A DNA stretch of 64,000 nt from Azonexus sp. (GCF_030824335.1 NZ_JAVBXX010000007.1:1-64000), one strand, 5' to 3'. Shown: positions 27,967 through 36,861, counted from the first letter of the stretch. A program made the numbers and translations. Notes: generated from the sequence alone by a model not told the origin.

Positions 27967-30333
27967 CTAAGGCGTATCTGGCGCGTGACGCAAGTTGTGC
28001 AGTATCTGCCCGTAAAACTCGTCAGGCGTGATGGGTTTTGCGATGAAGTCGCTCATGCCGGCAGCAAAACAGCGTGCCTTGTCTTCGGCAAAGACGTTTG
28101 CCGTCATCGCTACAATCGGCCGCTGCGCATAGCCCGTTAGTGCGCGGATGCGCCGGGTGGCTTCAAGACCATCCATCTGCGGCATCTGCACATCCATCAG
28201 GATCAGGTCGTAGCGGGTTTTCCCGGCCATGTCGAGCGCCTGCTGCCCATCTTCTACCGCATCGACGATCAGGCCGGCTTCTTCAAGGAGGATCAGCGCA
28301 ATTTCGCGATTGATCGGCTCGTCCTCGGCCAGCAAAACCCGTTTTCCCCTGAAGTGTCTGGCCAGTTCGGTTTCGAGATTGCCTTGTTTGTTGTGCTGCA
28401 GTGCTTCATTGGCCTTGCCTTTGTACAGCCACGCGGTGAACCAGAAAGTGCTGCCCTGGCCGGGGATGCTGCTCGCGCCGGCTTCACCTTCCATGGCTTC
28501 GGCAATCTTGCGGGTGATGGCGAGGCCAAGGCCGGTGCCGCCATATTTTCGCGTCGTTGAATTGTCCGCCTGCTCGAAGGCGTTGAATAGACGGTTCAGG
28601 GCATTTGCTTCAATGCCGATGCCGGTATCGCTGACTTCAAAACGCAACTGGACGCGCGATTCGTCTTCGCCGATACAGCTTGCCCGCAGGGTGATGCTGC
28701 CGCTTTCGGTAAATTTGAGGGCATTGCCGGCGTAATTCAACAAGGCTTGTTGCAGGCGGGTCGTGTCGCCGATCAACCAGTCGATGCCGGCCGGCAATTC
28801 GCGGCGCAACTGCAGATGTTTGGCGTCGGCCCTGGCTTGCAGCATCGAACAAATATTGTCGAACAGGGTAGGCAGCGCAAAATTTGCGGCTTCCAGCTTC
28901 AGTTTTCCGGCTTCGATCTTCGACAGGTCCAGGATGTCATTGATGATTTCCAGCAGGTGTTGCCCGGCCGCTTCCAGCTTGTCCAGGCGTTCGTCCTGGG
29001 TGGGGTCCAGGCCGCCTCGGCGGATCAGGTGGGCCATGCCGGAAATGGCATTGAGCGGTGTCCGGATTTCATGGCTCATGTTGGCCAGGAAGGCACTTTT
29101 TGCTTGCGTGGCTTCTTCCGCCGCCTGACGTGCCGTATTCAGTTCGGCAGTGCGCTCCGCCACGCGGCATTCCAGATTGGCATTCAGGTTGCGGATCTCG
29201 GCCTCGGCCACTTTCAGCGGATTGATGTCGGTATGGGTGCCCAGCATGCGTAGCGGTATTCCGTTACTGCTCCACGACTGAATCTTGCCTTTCGACAGCA
29301 CCCACTTCCAGTGCCCGTCCTTGGTTTTCATCCGGAATTCGACGTGGTATTCCGGAATTCGGCCGGCGGCGTGATCTTCGAATGCCAACAGGGTTGCCGC
29401 CCGATCATCGGGGTGCAGCAGTTGTTCCCAGGAGGTGAAGGTCAGCGACTTGAAGTCGTCTGGCTGGTAGCCCAGCATTTCCGCGTATTCCCGGCTGACT
29501 GCTACCTGACCGTTCTGCATGTCCAGGTCGAACAGTCCCTGATTTGCGGCGGACAAAGCCAGGCGCTGCCGTTCCTCGCTTTCCTGCAGGGCTTGCTGGG
29601 TGTCCTGCAGCGCGCGCAGGGTGGAAAACACGTCGGCGACTTCCTGGTTGCGCGCCAGCGGCAGGGGTTCCAGTTGGCTGGCGCCCGAGCGCATTGCAGC
29701 AAGCCGCTTCGACACGGCGAGCAGGGGATCGATCAACTGGATTTTCAGCACGCGCAGCAGCACCAGCAGGCTCAACAGCAGCAGGATGGCGAAAGCCAGT
29801 GACAACTGGAGCATTTGCCGTGCCGAACTGGCAGTCGTTTCAGCCAGCTTGGTGGTGTGGGCGATCATGCTGCCCGCGGTTTCTTCGGCAATGCTTGTCA
29901 GGTGTCGGCGATGTTCTTCCCAGCGATCAAAAATATGTGATTCGCTGGCTTCGCTTTCCCGTAAACGCATTAATTCTTCGGCCACCGCGAATCCGTCACG
30001 GATCTTTTCATTGCTGCCGTCAACGTCCTGCAATGACGGGTGATGACTCAATGCCTGAAAGGCCCGGCCGGCAGCTTGCCAGCTGTCGCGCGAAGGGGCG
30101 CTGCTCAGTTGGTCGCCAAGCTGGATCAGGCGTTCGATATTGGTTACTGCACGTACCTTGGCGCTCAGGCTGGGGGCCGCTTCCGCCCGGTGTTTTTCGG
30201 CCAGGGCTTGCAGTTCGATCATTTGCCGCGCCAGCAGGAAACCGGCACAGAACAGGATCAGCAACAGGAAGGCCAGAATGCCGGCGGAAATCAGTCGGAG
30301 GCTGGGTGGTTGTCTGGCGGGTGATTCGCTCAT
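27967..30333 (-). CDS. Hybrid sensor histidine kinase with PAS and receiver domains
   Basis: A 788-residue membrane kinase: helix at about 13-35, helical periplasmic domain (about 40-170), second helix at about 175-198, HAMP-like segment, PAS (about 255-380), coiled coil, HisKA with His421 in [15 protein letters not shown], ATPase domain ([12 protein letters not shown]), and a C-terminal receiver with Asp714 in [13 protein letters not shown]. No Hpt domain is attached, so a separate phosphotransfer protein is needed or the receiver is an internal phosphate sink. The gene starts 5 bases after a gene for a periplasmic binding protein, which strongly suggests that that protein presents the signal to it. 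Confidence 0.92.
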   Translation of the reverse strand: MSESPARQPPSLRLISAGILAFLLLILFCAGFLLARQMIELQALAEKHRAEAAPSLSAKVRAVTNIERLIQLGDQLSSAPSRDSWQAAGRAFQALSHHPSLQDVDGSNEKIRDGFAVAEELMRLRESEASESHIFDRWEEHRRHLTSIAEETAGSMIAHTTKLAETTASSARQMLQLSLAFAILLLLSLLVLLRVLKIQLIDPLLAVSKRLAAMRSGASQLEPLPLARNQEVADVFSTLRALQDTQQALQESEERQRLALSAANQGLFDLDMQNGQVAVSREYAEMLGYQPDDFKSLTFTSWEQLLHPDDRAATLLAFEDHAAGRIPEYHVEFRMKTKDGHWKWVLSKGKIQSWSSNGIPLRMLGTHTDINPLKVAEAEIRNLNANLECRVAERTAELNTARQAAEEATQAKSAFLANMSHEIRTPLNAISGMAHLIRRGGLDPTQDERLDKLEAAGQHLLEIINDILDLSKIEAGKLKLEAANFALPTLFDNICSMLQARADAKHLQLRRELPAGIDWLIGDTTRLQQALLNYAGNALKFTESGSITLRASCIGEDESRVQLRFEVSDTGIGIEANALNRLFNAFEQADNSTTRKYGGTGLGLAITRKIAEAMEGEAGASSIPGQGSTFWFTAWLYKGKANEALQHNKQGNLETELARHFRGKRVLLAEDEPINREIALILLEEAGLIVDAVEDGQQALDMAGKTRYDLILMDVQMPQMDGLEATRRIRALTGYAQRPIVAMTANVFAEDKARCFAAGMSDFIAKPITPDEFYGQILHNLRHAPDTP

Positions 30334-30338
30334 CGGGA

Positions 30339-31100
30339 TTACAGAATGCTGTAGGGGAAATGACGGCGCGACAGGCGTTCGTGCGTACCGTCGCGGATCA
30401 GGCTATCCAGCGCGGCATCGATCTCCGTTTTCAGGTTGTCGTTGCCAGGGCGCAGGGCGATGTGAACATCGCCACCCAAACCTTCTTCGTCGAGCGGCGC
30501 GCCGATATAAGCAAAACGTTGTCCTTCCTTGCCTTGCAAAAAAGACAGTGCTTGCTGGGTCGGCATCAGCGCCAACTGGCAGCGCTGCCGGGACAGCAGG
30601 TCGAGCAGTTCGCCGTTGCTGGTAGCGGCGAGGGGCTGCTTGCCGCTTCGCTCGATCAGCCAGCCGAATTGTCGGGACCCTGCAATGGCGCAGGTTTGCT
30701 CCCGCGCCAGCAGCGTTGGCATCAAGGCGCCGCCCAATTCGCGCAGGCCGATCAGACTGGAAGTCGAGCGCCAGATAACCCGGGTAAAGCGCACCAGTTT
30801 TTCCCGTTCCGGGGTGCGTAGCGTGTTGGCCACGCCGAGATCGTGGCGGCCGGCATTGACAGAAGGCAGGACCTCCGGAAAGCGCAGGACGTCCAGGCGG
30901 CATTCCCGTTGCAAGCGCTGGCAAAGCGCCTGCACGAGGTCCACGTTGAAACCTTTCAGCTTGCCGTTTTCATCACGATAGGCAAATGGCGGCGCCGTGT
31001 CGGTGATGGCGATTGATAGCGTGCCTGGCTGTGCGCTGACGCTGGCCGGAAAAATCAAGGCCAGCAGGAGCGAGGCAAGAAATCCTGTGAATCGATACAC
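30339..31100 (-). CDS. Periplasmic substrate-binding protein, partner of the kinase
   Basis: A 253-residue periplasmic protein of the family 3 solute-binding type (amino-acid-like ligands). Signal peptide at residues 1-24 (cut near SVSAQ), then [20 protein letters not shown] and [14 protein letters not shown], typical of the first lobe. No ABC permease or ATPase is nearby; instead the next gene, 5 bases on, is a hybrid kinase, so a sensing role is likely. The start is GTG at 31100, preceded by GGAGG six bases upstream; a further GTG at 31166 lacks a ribosome site and would bury the signal peptide. Confidence 0.87.
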   Translation of the reverse strand: MYRFTGFLASLLLALIFPASVSAQPGTLSIAITDTAPPFAYRDENGKLKGFNVDLVQALCQRLQRECRLDVLRFPEVLPSVNAGRHDLGVANTLRTPEREKLVRFTRVIWRSTSSLIGLRELGGALMPTLLAREQTCAIAGSRQFGWLIERSGKQPLAATSNGELLDLLSRQRCQLALMPTQQALSFLQGKEGQRFAYIGAPLDEEGLGGDVHIALRPGNDNLKTEIDAALDSLIRDGTHERLSRRHFPYSIL

Positions 31101-31206
31101 CGTGAACCTCCAAGCGGTCGGTTTTTCCTTGTCTGGAACGCTTGATACGTCCGCCGTGTTTGTCACGAACTATAGCATGCAGCACTATGCCTTTCGGCAT
31201 AGTCGG

Positions 31207-32052
31207 TCAGGCCGACTGCCCTTCCAGCGTGTGCTTGGCGCCCGGTCCCTGGGCCAGCAGCGTGGCTAGCGCGGGCAGGGTGTCCTGCAGGGTTTTTTTC
31301 AGCGTCCAAGGCGGGTTGATGATGAACATGCCGCTGCCGTACATGCCGAAACCGTCGTGTGGCGCGGCCTTGACCTGCAGGGTTGCATTCAGCCAGTTGG
31401 TGGCACCCAGGCGCTTCAGGCGGTCGGGCAACTGGCGCGATTCCGGCTTGATCAGCATCGGATACCACAGCGCGTAGGTGCCGGTCGGGAAGCGTTTCAT
31501 CGCATCTTCCAGTCCCTTGACCACTGCCGTGTAGTCGGATTTGGTTTCGTAGGACGGGTCGATCAGCACCAGTGCGCGCCGTGGCGGCGGGGGCAGCAGG
31601 GCTTTCAGGCCGGCAAAGCCGTCGCCTTCGGTGATCGTGACCTGACGCCCGGCGCCCCGGAAGCATTCCTGCAGTAACTTGCTGTCGCTGGTGTGCATTT
31701 CGTACAGGCGCAGCTTGTCCGATTCACGCAGCAACTGCCGGGCCAGCCAGGGCGAGCCAGGGTAATGCTGGAGCTGGCCGTGCGGGTTGAGCATTTTGAC
31801 GAAATCGAGGTAGTCGACCGCAGCAGCCGGCAGGCTGGTCGCGTTCCACAGGCGGCCGACGCCATCGCGCCATTCGGCGAGCTTGTTGGCGTGCACCGAA
31901 TCGAGCGCATAGCGGCCGGCGCCGGCGTGGGTATCGATAATCCAGAACGGCGCAGGTTTTTCGCCCATGTATTGGGCGATCTGCAGCAGGATCAGGTGTT
32001 TGAGTACGTCGGCGTGATTGCCGGCGTGATAGGCGTGGCGGTAACTGAGCAT
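31207..32052 (-). CDS. rlmJ: 23S rRNA (adenine-2030-N6)-methyltransferase
   Basis: A 281-residue SAM-dependent enzyme that methylates A2030 of 23S rRNA. It starts MLSYRHAYHAGNHADVLKH, the highly conserved RlmJ N-terminus; the SAM region IDTHAGAGRYAL (about 39-50) and the catalytic DPSYE (about 164-168, in place of DPPY) are present. Divergent from the DUF3301 gene with only 23 bases between the start codons, and no Shine-Dalgarno is visible, so it may be translated from a very short leader. Confidence 0.95.
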   Translation of the reverse strand: MLSYRHAYHAGNHADVLKHLILLQIAQYMGEKPAPFWIIDTHAGAGRYALDSVHANKLAEWRDGVGRLWNATSLPAAAVDYLDFVKMLNPHGQLQHYPGSPWLARQLLRESDKLRLYEMHTSDSKLLQECFRGAGRQVTITEGDGFAGLKALLPPPPRRALVLIDPSYETKSDYTAVVKGLEDAMKRFPTGTYALWYPMLIKPESRQLPDRLKRLGATNWLNATLQVKAAPHDGFGMYGSGMFIINPPWTLKKTLQDTLPALATLLAQGPGAKHTLEGQSA

Positions 32053-32059
32053 GGCAGGC

Positions 32060-32067
32060 AGTATACT
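32060..32067. promoter_or_regulatory. Shared palindromic -10 element, AGTATACT
   Basis: AGTATACT lies in the middle of the 23-bp interval between rlmJ and the DUF3301 gene. It gives TATACT on both strands, each about 9 bases from an opposing start codon. The -35 sites are not convincing. Confidence 0.45.
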
Positions 32068-32075
32068 TCGGCCCC

Positions 32076-32432
32076 ATGCCTATTTACGAAACCATTTTTC
32101 TCGTTGTCGCCGCCGCTGGTGTCTGGCTGTGGCTGGATACACTGAAAGCCCGCGAGATCGGTATTCTTGCGGCGCAAAATGCCTGTGCCGATGAGGGCTT
32201 GCAGTTTCTTGACGAGACGGTGATCGGCCGCTTCAATGCGTTGGCGCGTGATGAAGACGGTCAGTTGCGCCTGCGTCGTACTTTCGTTTTCGAATACAGC
32301 GATAACGGCAATAACCGGCGCACCGGCAGTGTGACCTTGCTCGGCCACCAAGTTGAGTATCTGCATGTTCGCCCTCATCTCTACGTCGTCCCAAATTCCA
32401 ATTCCAAAGACCCGCATGAAACCCAGCATTGA
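32076..32432 (+). CDS. DUF3301 protein
   Basis: A 118-residue small protein of the DUF3301 family, function unknown. A single N-terminal membrane helix (about 5-20, IFLVVAAAGVWLWLD) is followed by a soluble domain with RARE residues typical of the family: AQNACADEGLQFLDETV and LRLRRTFVFEYSDNG. Membrane-anchored with the domain probably cytoplasmic. Its last 17 bases overlap the mutarotase gene, indicating an operon. No Shine-Dalgarno before the ATG; see the palindromic -10 element. Confidence 0.87.
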   Translation: MPIYETIFLVVAAAGVWLWLDTLKAREIGILAAQNACADEGLQFLDETVIGRFNALARDEDGQLRLRRTFVFEYSDNGNNRRTGSVTLLGHQVEYLHVRPHLYVVPNSNSKDPHETQH

Positions 32433-33264
32433 AGAAATCGAATTCCACGGCCTCGCCGCCCTTCGCCTGAATGGTCCGAAGGGCAGCAGCGCCGTGATCA
32501 GCAAACTTGGCGCCCAGGTGCTGTCCTGGGTGACGCCGGATGGACGCGAACGGCTGTTCCTGTCCGACAAGGCGGTATTCGATGGCAGCGTGGCGATTCG
32601 CGGCGGCGTGCCGGTCTGCTTTCCGCAGTTTTCCGACCGGGGCGATTTGCCCAAGCATGGTTTTGTCCGCACCCGCGAGTGGAGCGAAAGCGCCCGGCGC
32701 AGCGGCGACGATTACGCGCTGGTCACGCTGGAAACCAGCGACGATGCCGCGACACGCGCCTTGTGGCCGCACGCCTTCCGCCTTGAACTGACTGTGATGA
32801 TCGAGGCCGACCGTATCGATCTTGAATTGTGCGTGGCCAATACCGGCGAGCAGCCGTTTGCCTTCACCGGCGCGCTGCACACCTACCTGCGTCTGGTCCA
32901 GGTCGAGGATGCGGCGCTGGAAGGGCTGTACGGCCACGAATACCGCGATGCCGCGCAGGGCAACCAGATTTGCAAGGACAGCGGGACCGAACTTGCGGTC
33001 GACGGCGAAACCGACCGGGTTTACCATCAGGTTCGGCGGCCGCAGTTGTTGCGCGCCGGCAACCACAGCTTGGCAATCCAGCAGCAGGGCTTTCCCGATC
33101 TGGTGGTGTGGAACCCGTGGGTAGCCAAGTGCGCCGCATTGCCTGACATGTCGCCCGAAGGCTGGCGCGAAATGTTGTGCGTCGAAGCGGCAGCGGCCGA
33201 TACCGAGGTTGCGCTGACGGCCGGCGACGAATGGTATGGCCGGCAGACCTTGGCGGTTGTCTGA
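32416..33264 (+). CDS. yeaD: D-hexose-6-phosphate mutarotase
   Basis: A 282-residue cytoplasmic aldose-1-epimerase-like enzyme that interconverts anomers of glucose-6-phosphate and related sugars. Conserved parts are IRGGVPVCFPQFSDRG (about 59-74), LPKHGFVRTREW with a catalytic His (about 76-87), LHTYLRLVQV, and the C-terminal MLCVEAAAA with the catalytic Glu region. The ATG at 32416 begins the domain; a longer frame reaches into the overlapping upstream gene. Co-transcribed with the DUF3301 gene and closed by a good terminator. Confidence 0.92.
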   Translation: MKPSIEEIEFHGLAALRLNGPKGSSAVISKLGAQVLSWVTPDGRERLFLSDKAVFDGSVAIRGGVPVCFPQFSDRGDLPKHGFVRTREWSESARRSGDDYALVTLETSDDAATRALWPHAFRLELTVMIEADRIDLELCVANTGEQPFAFTGALHTYLRLVQVEDAALEGLYGHEYRDAAQGNQICKDSGTELAVDGETDRVYHQVRRPQLLRAGNHSLAIQQQGFPDLVVWNPWVAKCAALPDMSPEGWREMLCVEAAAADTEVALTAGDEWYGRQTLAVV

Positions 33265-33270
33265 TTCCTG

Positions 33271-33298
33271 TGGCAAACCTGACAAGGTTTGCCATTTT
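33271..33298 (+). terminator. Rho-independent terminator of the mutarotase operon
   Basis: A 10-bp perfect stem TGGCAAACCT/AGGTTTGCCA with loop GACA, followed at once by TTTT. Seven bases after the mutarotase stop. Confidence 0.85.
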
Positions 33299-33304
33299 AA
33301 ATCG

Positions 33305-33324
33305 TTGATTTAATTTGATTTAAT
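33305..33324 (+). repeat. Two tandem copies of TTGATTTAAT upstream of the CooA-like gene
   Basis: Exact 10-base direct repeat about 30 bases before the regulator start, helically in phase. It could be a binding site for two protomers or part of an AT-rich promoter. It is not a proper FNR palindrome. Confidence 0.45.
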
Positions 33325-33354
33325 CGTGGTCCCGCTTTTGCTTTCTGCAGGGGT

Positions 33355-34017
33355 ATGGAGACCGCCAATCATTCACCTGCCCATTCCGTTGAGCACCTGC
33401 CCGGCCTGCCGCCGGGCTTGCTGGACGGCTTCGTGCGCCACGATCTGGGGCGTGGCTGTTTGTTCGCCACGCCAAGCGATGCCCGCAACCAGGTATTCAT
33501 CATCGAAAGTGGCCGCCTGCGGGTTTACCTGGCCGGTGAAAGTCGCGAACTCAGCCTGAGCTTCCTCGAACCGGGCGATATCTACACCACGCACACGCCG
33601 ACTTACGTTGAAGCGGTTGTGCCGAGCACGCTGTGGCTGATGGAAACCGGCGCTTTTGCTCGCAAACTGGCCCGCGATCCCTCGGTCACGCCGGTCATGA
33701 TGCGGGTGCTCGGGCGCCTGCTGAGCAACGCGGTCAACCTGATCGAGGATCTGGCTTTCCGCGAAGTGCCGGCCCGGCTGGCGCGTTTCCTGATCGGCAT
33801 GAGCGAGCGGCGCGGGCGTCCGATCGATGGCGGCATCTGGCTGATCACGCTCGATCTCGGCACGGAAGATATCGCCAGCCTGCTCGGTTCGACGCGGCAG
33901 ACCGTTTCGTCCTTGCTCAACCAGTGGGAGCGCGACGGTATCCTGCAACGCCAAGGGCGCCGTGTACTATGCCTGTACTCGCTCGATGCGCTGCAGCGCC
34001 TGTGTGCCGATCACTGA
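33355..34017 (+). CDS. CooA-like Crp/Fnr-family regulator, probable CO sensor
   Basis: A 220-residue regulator. The N-terminal effector domain matches Rhodospirillum CooA closely (GRLRVYLAGESRELSLSFL, then GDIYTTH), and the C-terminal HTH reads GSTRQTVSSLLNQWERDG against GSSRQTTSTALNSLIKEG in CooA. CooA binds haem through His77, Cys75 and the N-terminal Pro2. Here His80 aligns with His77, but the Cys75 position is Thr78 and the N-terminus is longer without Pro2. The next gene is cowN, and a CooA-type box lies between them, so a CO-responsive activator is a strong inference. Only a closely spaced AGGGG precedes the ATG. Confidence 0.85.
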   Translation: METANHSPAHSVEHLPGLPPGLLDGFVRHDLGRGCLFATPSDARNQVFIIESGRLRVYLAGESRELSLSFLEPGDIYTTHTPTYVEAVVPSTLWLMETGAFARKLARDPSVTPVMMRVLGRLLSNAVNLIEDLAFREVPARLARFLIGMSERRGRPIDGGIWLITLDLGTEDIASLLGSTRQTVSSLLNQWERDGILQRQGRRVLCLYSLDALQRLCADH

Positions 34018-34020
34018 AAC

Positions 34021-34036
34021 TGTCAGCCAGCCGACG
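34021..34036 (+). promoter_or_regulatory. CooA-type operator upstream of cowN
   Basis: TGTCA-GCCAGC-CGACG, against the published CooA consensus TGTCA-N6-CGACA: nine of ten defined bases match. It lies 3 bases after the regulator stop and 58 bases before cowN. A weak -10 (TTAAAG, 34057-34062) would put the site near -41, as in class II activation. Confidence 0.72.
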
Positions 34037-34093
34037 GACCCGGTAGCGCCGAACGCTTAAAGTGGCTCCGTCAAATCATCATCGGAGGCGGAC

Positions 34094-34411
34094 ATGGAAA
34101 ATCAACAGAAATTGGTGGCCGATTGCGGCTGTCGCGCTAATACCGACCGTTACATCAGCTTTGTCGGTATCGATTGCGCCGGTAACGCGCGCCGCGTGAT
34201 GGCGTTTATCGAGCGCAACATGGCGGCCAGCGGCGAGGCGCAGGCATTCTGGATGTACTTCATGGCCAAGCGGACACCGCGCAGCGGCCCGGCGCCGGAT
34301 GACCTGTTTCTGGTCCATTCGTACATCAACCAGATTCGCGAATTTTTCGAGGCCTGTGGCGATGCCGAGGCGCTGGAATTGCTGCTGCAGGTCGAAGAGG
34401 AATGCTGTTGA
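34094..34411 (+). CDS. cowN: N2-fixation sustaining protein CowN
   Basis: A 105-residue cytoplasmic protein that lets nitrogenase keep working in the presence of carbon monoxide. The family core is plain: RYISFVGIDCAGNARRVMAF (about 17-36), DDLFLVHSYINQIREFFE (about 74-91) and the C-terminal LLLQVEEECC. GGAGG stands six bases before the ATG. In other diazotrophs CowN production is under a CO sensor (CooA or RcoM), which fits the CooA-like gene just upstream. Its presence implies nitrogenase genes elsewhere in this genome. The N-terminal extension with CGC is slightly longer than usual. Confidence 0.93.
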   Translation: MENQQKLVADCGCRANTDRYISFVGIDCAGNARRVMAFIERNMAASGEAQAFWMYFMAKRTPRSGPAPDDLFLVHSYINQIREFFEACGDAEALELLLQVEEECC

Positions 34412-34495
34412 GGGGGCTTGGAGTTTTGTATCGTTAATGTAATTCCAAGCGTAGCCATGTTCCGATCACCAGCGTTTCGGTTATAGTCCGACCTC

Positions 34496-34906
34496 ATGCA
34501 AACCCTGTTCCGTTCCCTCTCGCGCTGGATGCTGCTGGTCATGCTGACCACCGTGCTGGCGCCCGGCTTCGGCTGGGAGGTTGCGGGTGGGGTGGCTGCG
34601 GCACACGCTGAAACTGTCGATCACTCAAGTCATGATGTGCATGATCATCATGCAGTACCAGTGCAGCATGCGCATGCGCCGGATGCCGCATGCGACGGTT
34701 GTGCCGGGCATGAAGCGCCTTGCGATGATTTGCAGCATCACTGTTGCCCCGGTCATGTGCTGAGCCATTTTTCGGCCGCCTTGCATGCTGCACCATCTTT
34801 TTTGCTGCCAGTTTCACGTTTTTCTGCGGTCGACCGCAGTAATCGGCGCTTTTCCTCGCGTGTTCCCGAAGGGCTTGAACGCCCGCCCAGATCAGCCTTC
34901 GCCTGA
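34496..34906 (+). CDS. His/Cys-rich exported protein at the head of the metal efflux operon
   Basis: A 136-residue protein that I cannot place in a named family. A hydrophobic N-terminus (about 8-38, ending AAAHA) looks like a signal peptide or anchor. It is followed by a metal-binding-like stretch (about 41-90) rich in His and Cys: DHSSHDVHDHH, HAHAP, CDGCAGHEAPCDD, HHCCPGH. A second hydrophobic segment is near 95-107. Placed 93 bases before the TolC-type gene of a heavy-metal RND operon, so periplasmic metal binding or delivery is likely. TATAGT at 34482-34487 may be its -10. The iterated palindrome occurs inside the 3' end. Confidence 0.72.
   Translation: MQTLFRSLSRWMLLVMLTTVLAPGFGWEVAGGVAAAHAETVDHSSHDVHDHHAVPVQHAHAPDAACDGCAGHEAPCDDLQHHCCPGHVLSHFSAALHAAPSFLLPVSRFSAVDRSNRRFSSRVPEGLERPPRSAFA
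34824..34839. repeat. 16-bp palindrome CTGCGGTCGACCGCAG
   Basis: A perfect palindromic copy of the iterated word, within the coding region of the His/Cys-rich protein (reads Ser-Ala-Val-Asp-Arg-Ser). Confidence 0.65.
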
Positions 34907-34999
34907 GCGCTGGCGGCTGATCATTTTTCGTTTTAGACAGGCTCGATAGAGCCCAAATGGCAGCTCGCCGGCTATGTTTCATTCAGCCGGAGAATCACC

Positions 35000-36340
35000 A
35001 TGCGAACGCTTTTCAAGCCTGAGGGCGAGGGCGTCAAGCCATACCTGTTACGGCGCACTTCTGTTCTTGCGTCGATGCTGGCACTCATATGGGTCCAGCC
35101 AGTACATGCCGAATCTGCGCAGTCCTTGCCGTCATCGTTATCGGCGCCCATGCCTGTCTCTTTGTCGCAAGCCTTCGCTGCGGCCTGGGCACGCCAACCG
35201 GTAGCCGCTGCGCTGCACGAACAGCGCACTGCCGTTGCTGCACGGCGTGCTGCGGCTGATGCCTGGACACCGGCGCCGCCGGCCATCGAAGTCGGCGGGC
35301 GCAGCGACCGATTCAATCGCGACCGGGGGGCCAATGAAGTGGAACTCGGCTTGGCCATCCCCTTGTGGTTGCCTGGCGAACGGCGCGATAGCCAGGCATT
35401 TGCCGAAGCCGAAACCGGCTCCCTGGAAGGCCGGGTCGCCGCGCTGCAATGGCAACTTGCCGGCGAACTGCGCGCAGCATGGTGGGACTGGCAACTGGCC
35501 AGCGAGGAGTTTCTTGCCGCGGAAGGTGCGCTGGCCAACAGCACGCGTCTGCGCGATGACGTGGCCAGACGTTTTGCCGCGGGCGATCTGGCGCGGACCG
35601 ATCTGTATCAGGCCGAGGGCGCGCTGGCCGGCATCCGTGCCGAGTGGATCGATGCGCAGAGCCGGCGCGATGCGGCGGCCAGCCGGCTGCTTTTACTGAC
35701 CGGAAACACTTCGGCCGGGCCGGGTGCGACCTTGCCCACGAATGCGCCGCAGGAGCAGCGCGGCGAGTCTGATCCGGGTAACGCGTTGCCGCTTGCTGAC
35801 TGGCTGGCCCGCCATCCGGCCTTGCTCGCCCTGAATGCCCGAGCCGAAGCGGCGCGGCAGACGCAGGCACTGGCCCGAACCCGGAGCCGGGCGAATCCCG
35901 AATTGATGCTGGCGACCCGGCGCGAGCGCGGGGCGAGCAATGAGGCCATCGAGCAAAGCTGGTCGCTGGCGCTGCGCATCCCGTTTTCATCCGATGCGCG
36001 ACATCAGGCGGCGATTGCCGAAGCCGGTGCCGGGCGAGTCGAGGCGGAAATCGAGGCTGAACGCACCCGCGAGCGATTGACCCAGGGGGCGAGGCTGGCG
36101 TTCAACGAACTGGCGGCGGCCCGTCAGCGCCGGCAAGCCAATGAAGAGCGCGCCCGACTGGCACGCGAAACCGATCAGGCGTTTGCCAAGGCCTTCCGTC
36201 TGGGCGAGAGCGACTTGCCGACGCGCCTGCGCGTCGCCCAGGAAGCTTTTGCCGCCGAACGCGCGCTACAACGCTCCCGTATCCAGCAAGCTGCCGCGCT
36301 GTCGGCTTACCGTCAGGCCATCGGCCTGCTACCGGAATGA
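35000..36340 (+). CDS. TolC-family outer-membrane channel (CzcC-like)
   Basis: A 446-residue outer-membrane efflux channel subunit. Signal peptide at about 1-37 (cut near VHAES), then the two repeated OEP domains of long alpha-helices (about 50-230 and 250-440) with heavy Ala/Arg/Glu coiled-coil content. GGAGAA stands before the ATG. It forms the outer part of a tripartite RND pump with the adaptor and pump genes downstream. The stop overlaps the next gene by ATGA, so translation is coupled. Family placement is clear; the metal carried is not determined by this subunit. Confidence 0.88.
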   Translation: MRTLFKPEGEGVKPYLLRRTSVLASMLALIWVQPVHAESAQSLPSSLSAPMPVSLSQAFAAAWARQPVAAALHEQRTAVAARRAAADAWTPAPPAIEVGGRSDRFNRDRGANEVELGLAIPLWLPGERRDSQAFAEAETGSLEGRVAALQWQLAGELRAAWWDWQLASEEFLAAEGALANSTRLRDDVARRFAAGDLARTDLYQAEGALAGIRAEWIDAQSRRDAAASRLLLLTGNTSAGPGATLPTNAPQEQRGESDPGNALPLADWLARHPALLALNARAEAARQTQALARTRSRANPELMLATRRERGASNEAIEQSWSLALRIPFSSDARHQAAIAEAGAGRVEAEIEAERTRERLTQGARLAFNELAAARQRRQANEERARLARETDQAFAKAFRLGESDLPTRLRVAQEAFAAERALQRSRIQQAAALSAYRQAIGLLPE

Positions 36341-36861
36341 ACATAATGACCATCAAAAAACACCTGCTTGCCGGGTTGACCGCAGCATTGCTGCTGCCGG
36401 CCCTGGCTGCCGAAACAGCCGTGCCCTTGCCGGTCGTCGTGGCCGAAAGCGAGGCTTTCGAAATCGTCGGCCGGCTTGAGCAAAATGGCCTGATTCTTCA
36501 TGTCGACCGCGCGCCGAGCAATGCGCCGGTGCTTGCTGCAACGCTGTCGGCCGAGGCATCAGGCCAGGAAGTCGCTGCGCAATTCCGCCCGGCCAGCGGC
36601 GATTATCTGATCGACGATGCCGCCTGGCTGAAGTCGTTGCGCGTGCCGGGCGAGCATGCGCTGTCATTCACCCTGCTGGCGGGTGAGGAGAACGATCTGT
36701 TGAGCGCGGATTTGGTGGTTCAGGCACCGTTGACCGCAGAAAACACATCGGGCTTTGTCCTTTCGCCCTGGCGGGGCGGTTTGTTGCTCCTTGGCATCGG
36801 TTTGCTCGGGGCGTTCTGGGGCTGGCGCCGAATGTTGACGCGGCGGGGAGGTGCAGCATGA
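36337..36861 (+). CDS. Membrane protein of unknown function in the efflux operon
   Basis: A 174-residue protein with an N-terminal signal (about 1-24, cut near ALAAE), a periplasmic beta-rich domain (about 25-135) and one C-terminal membrane helix (about 143-163, GGLLLLGIGLLGAFWGW) followed by a basic tail. So it should be a single-pass protein facing the periplasm. It overlaps both neighbours by ATGA junctions, which ties it tightly to the pump. The domain recalls small FixH-like or CopC-like folds, but I see no diagnostic motif. A second ATG nine bases downstream could also start it. Confidence 0.75.
   Translation: MNIMTIKKHLLAGLTAALLLPALAAETAVPLPVVVAESEAFEIVGRLEQNGLILHVDRAPSNAPVLAATLSAEASGQEVAAQFRPASGDYLIDDAAWLKSLRVPGEHALSFTLLAGEENDLLSADLVVQAPLTAENTSGFVLSPWRGGLLLLGIGLLGAFWGWRRMLTRRGGAA

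Noticed and set aside
33305..33324. FNR/ANR box upstream of the CooA-like gene
   Set aside because: The TTGAT half sites are in direct, not inverted, order and no ATCAA half follows at four bases.
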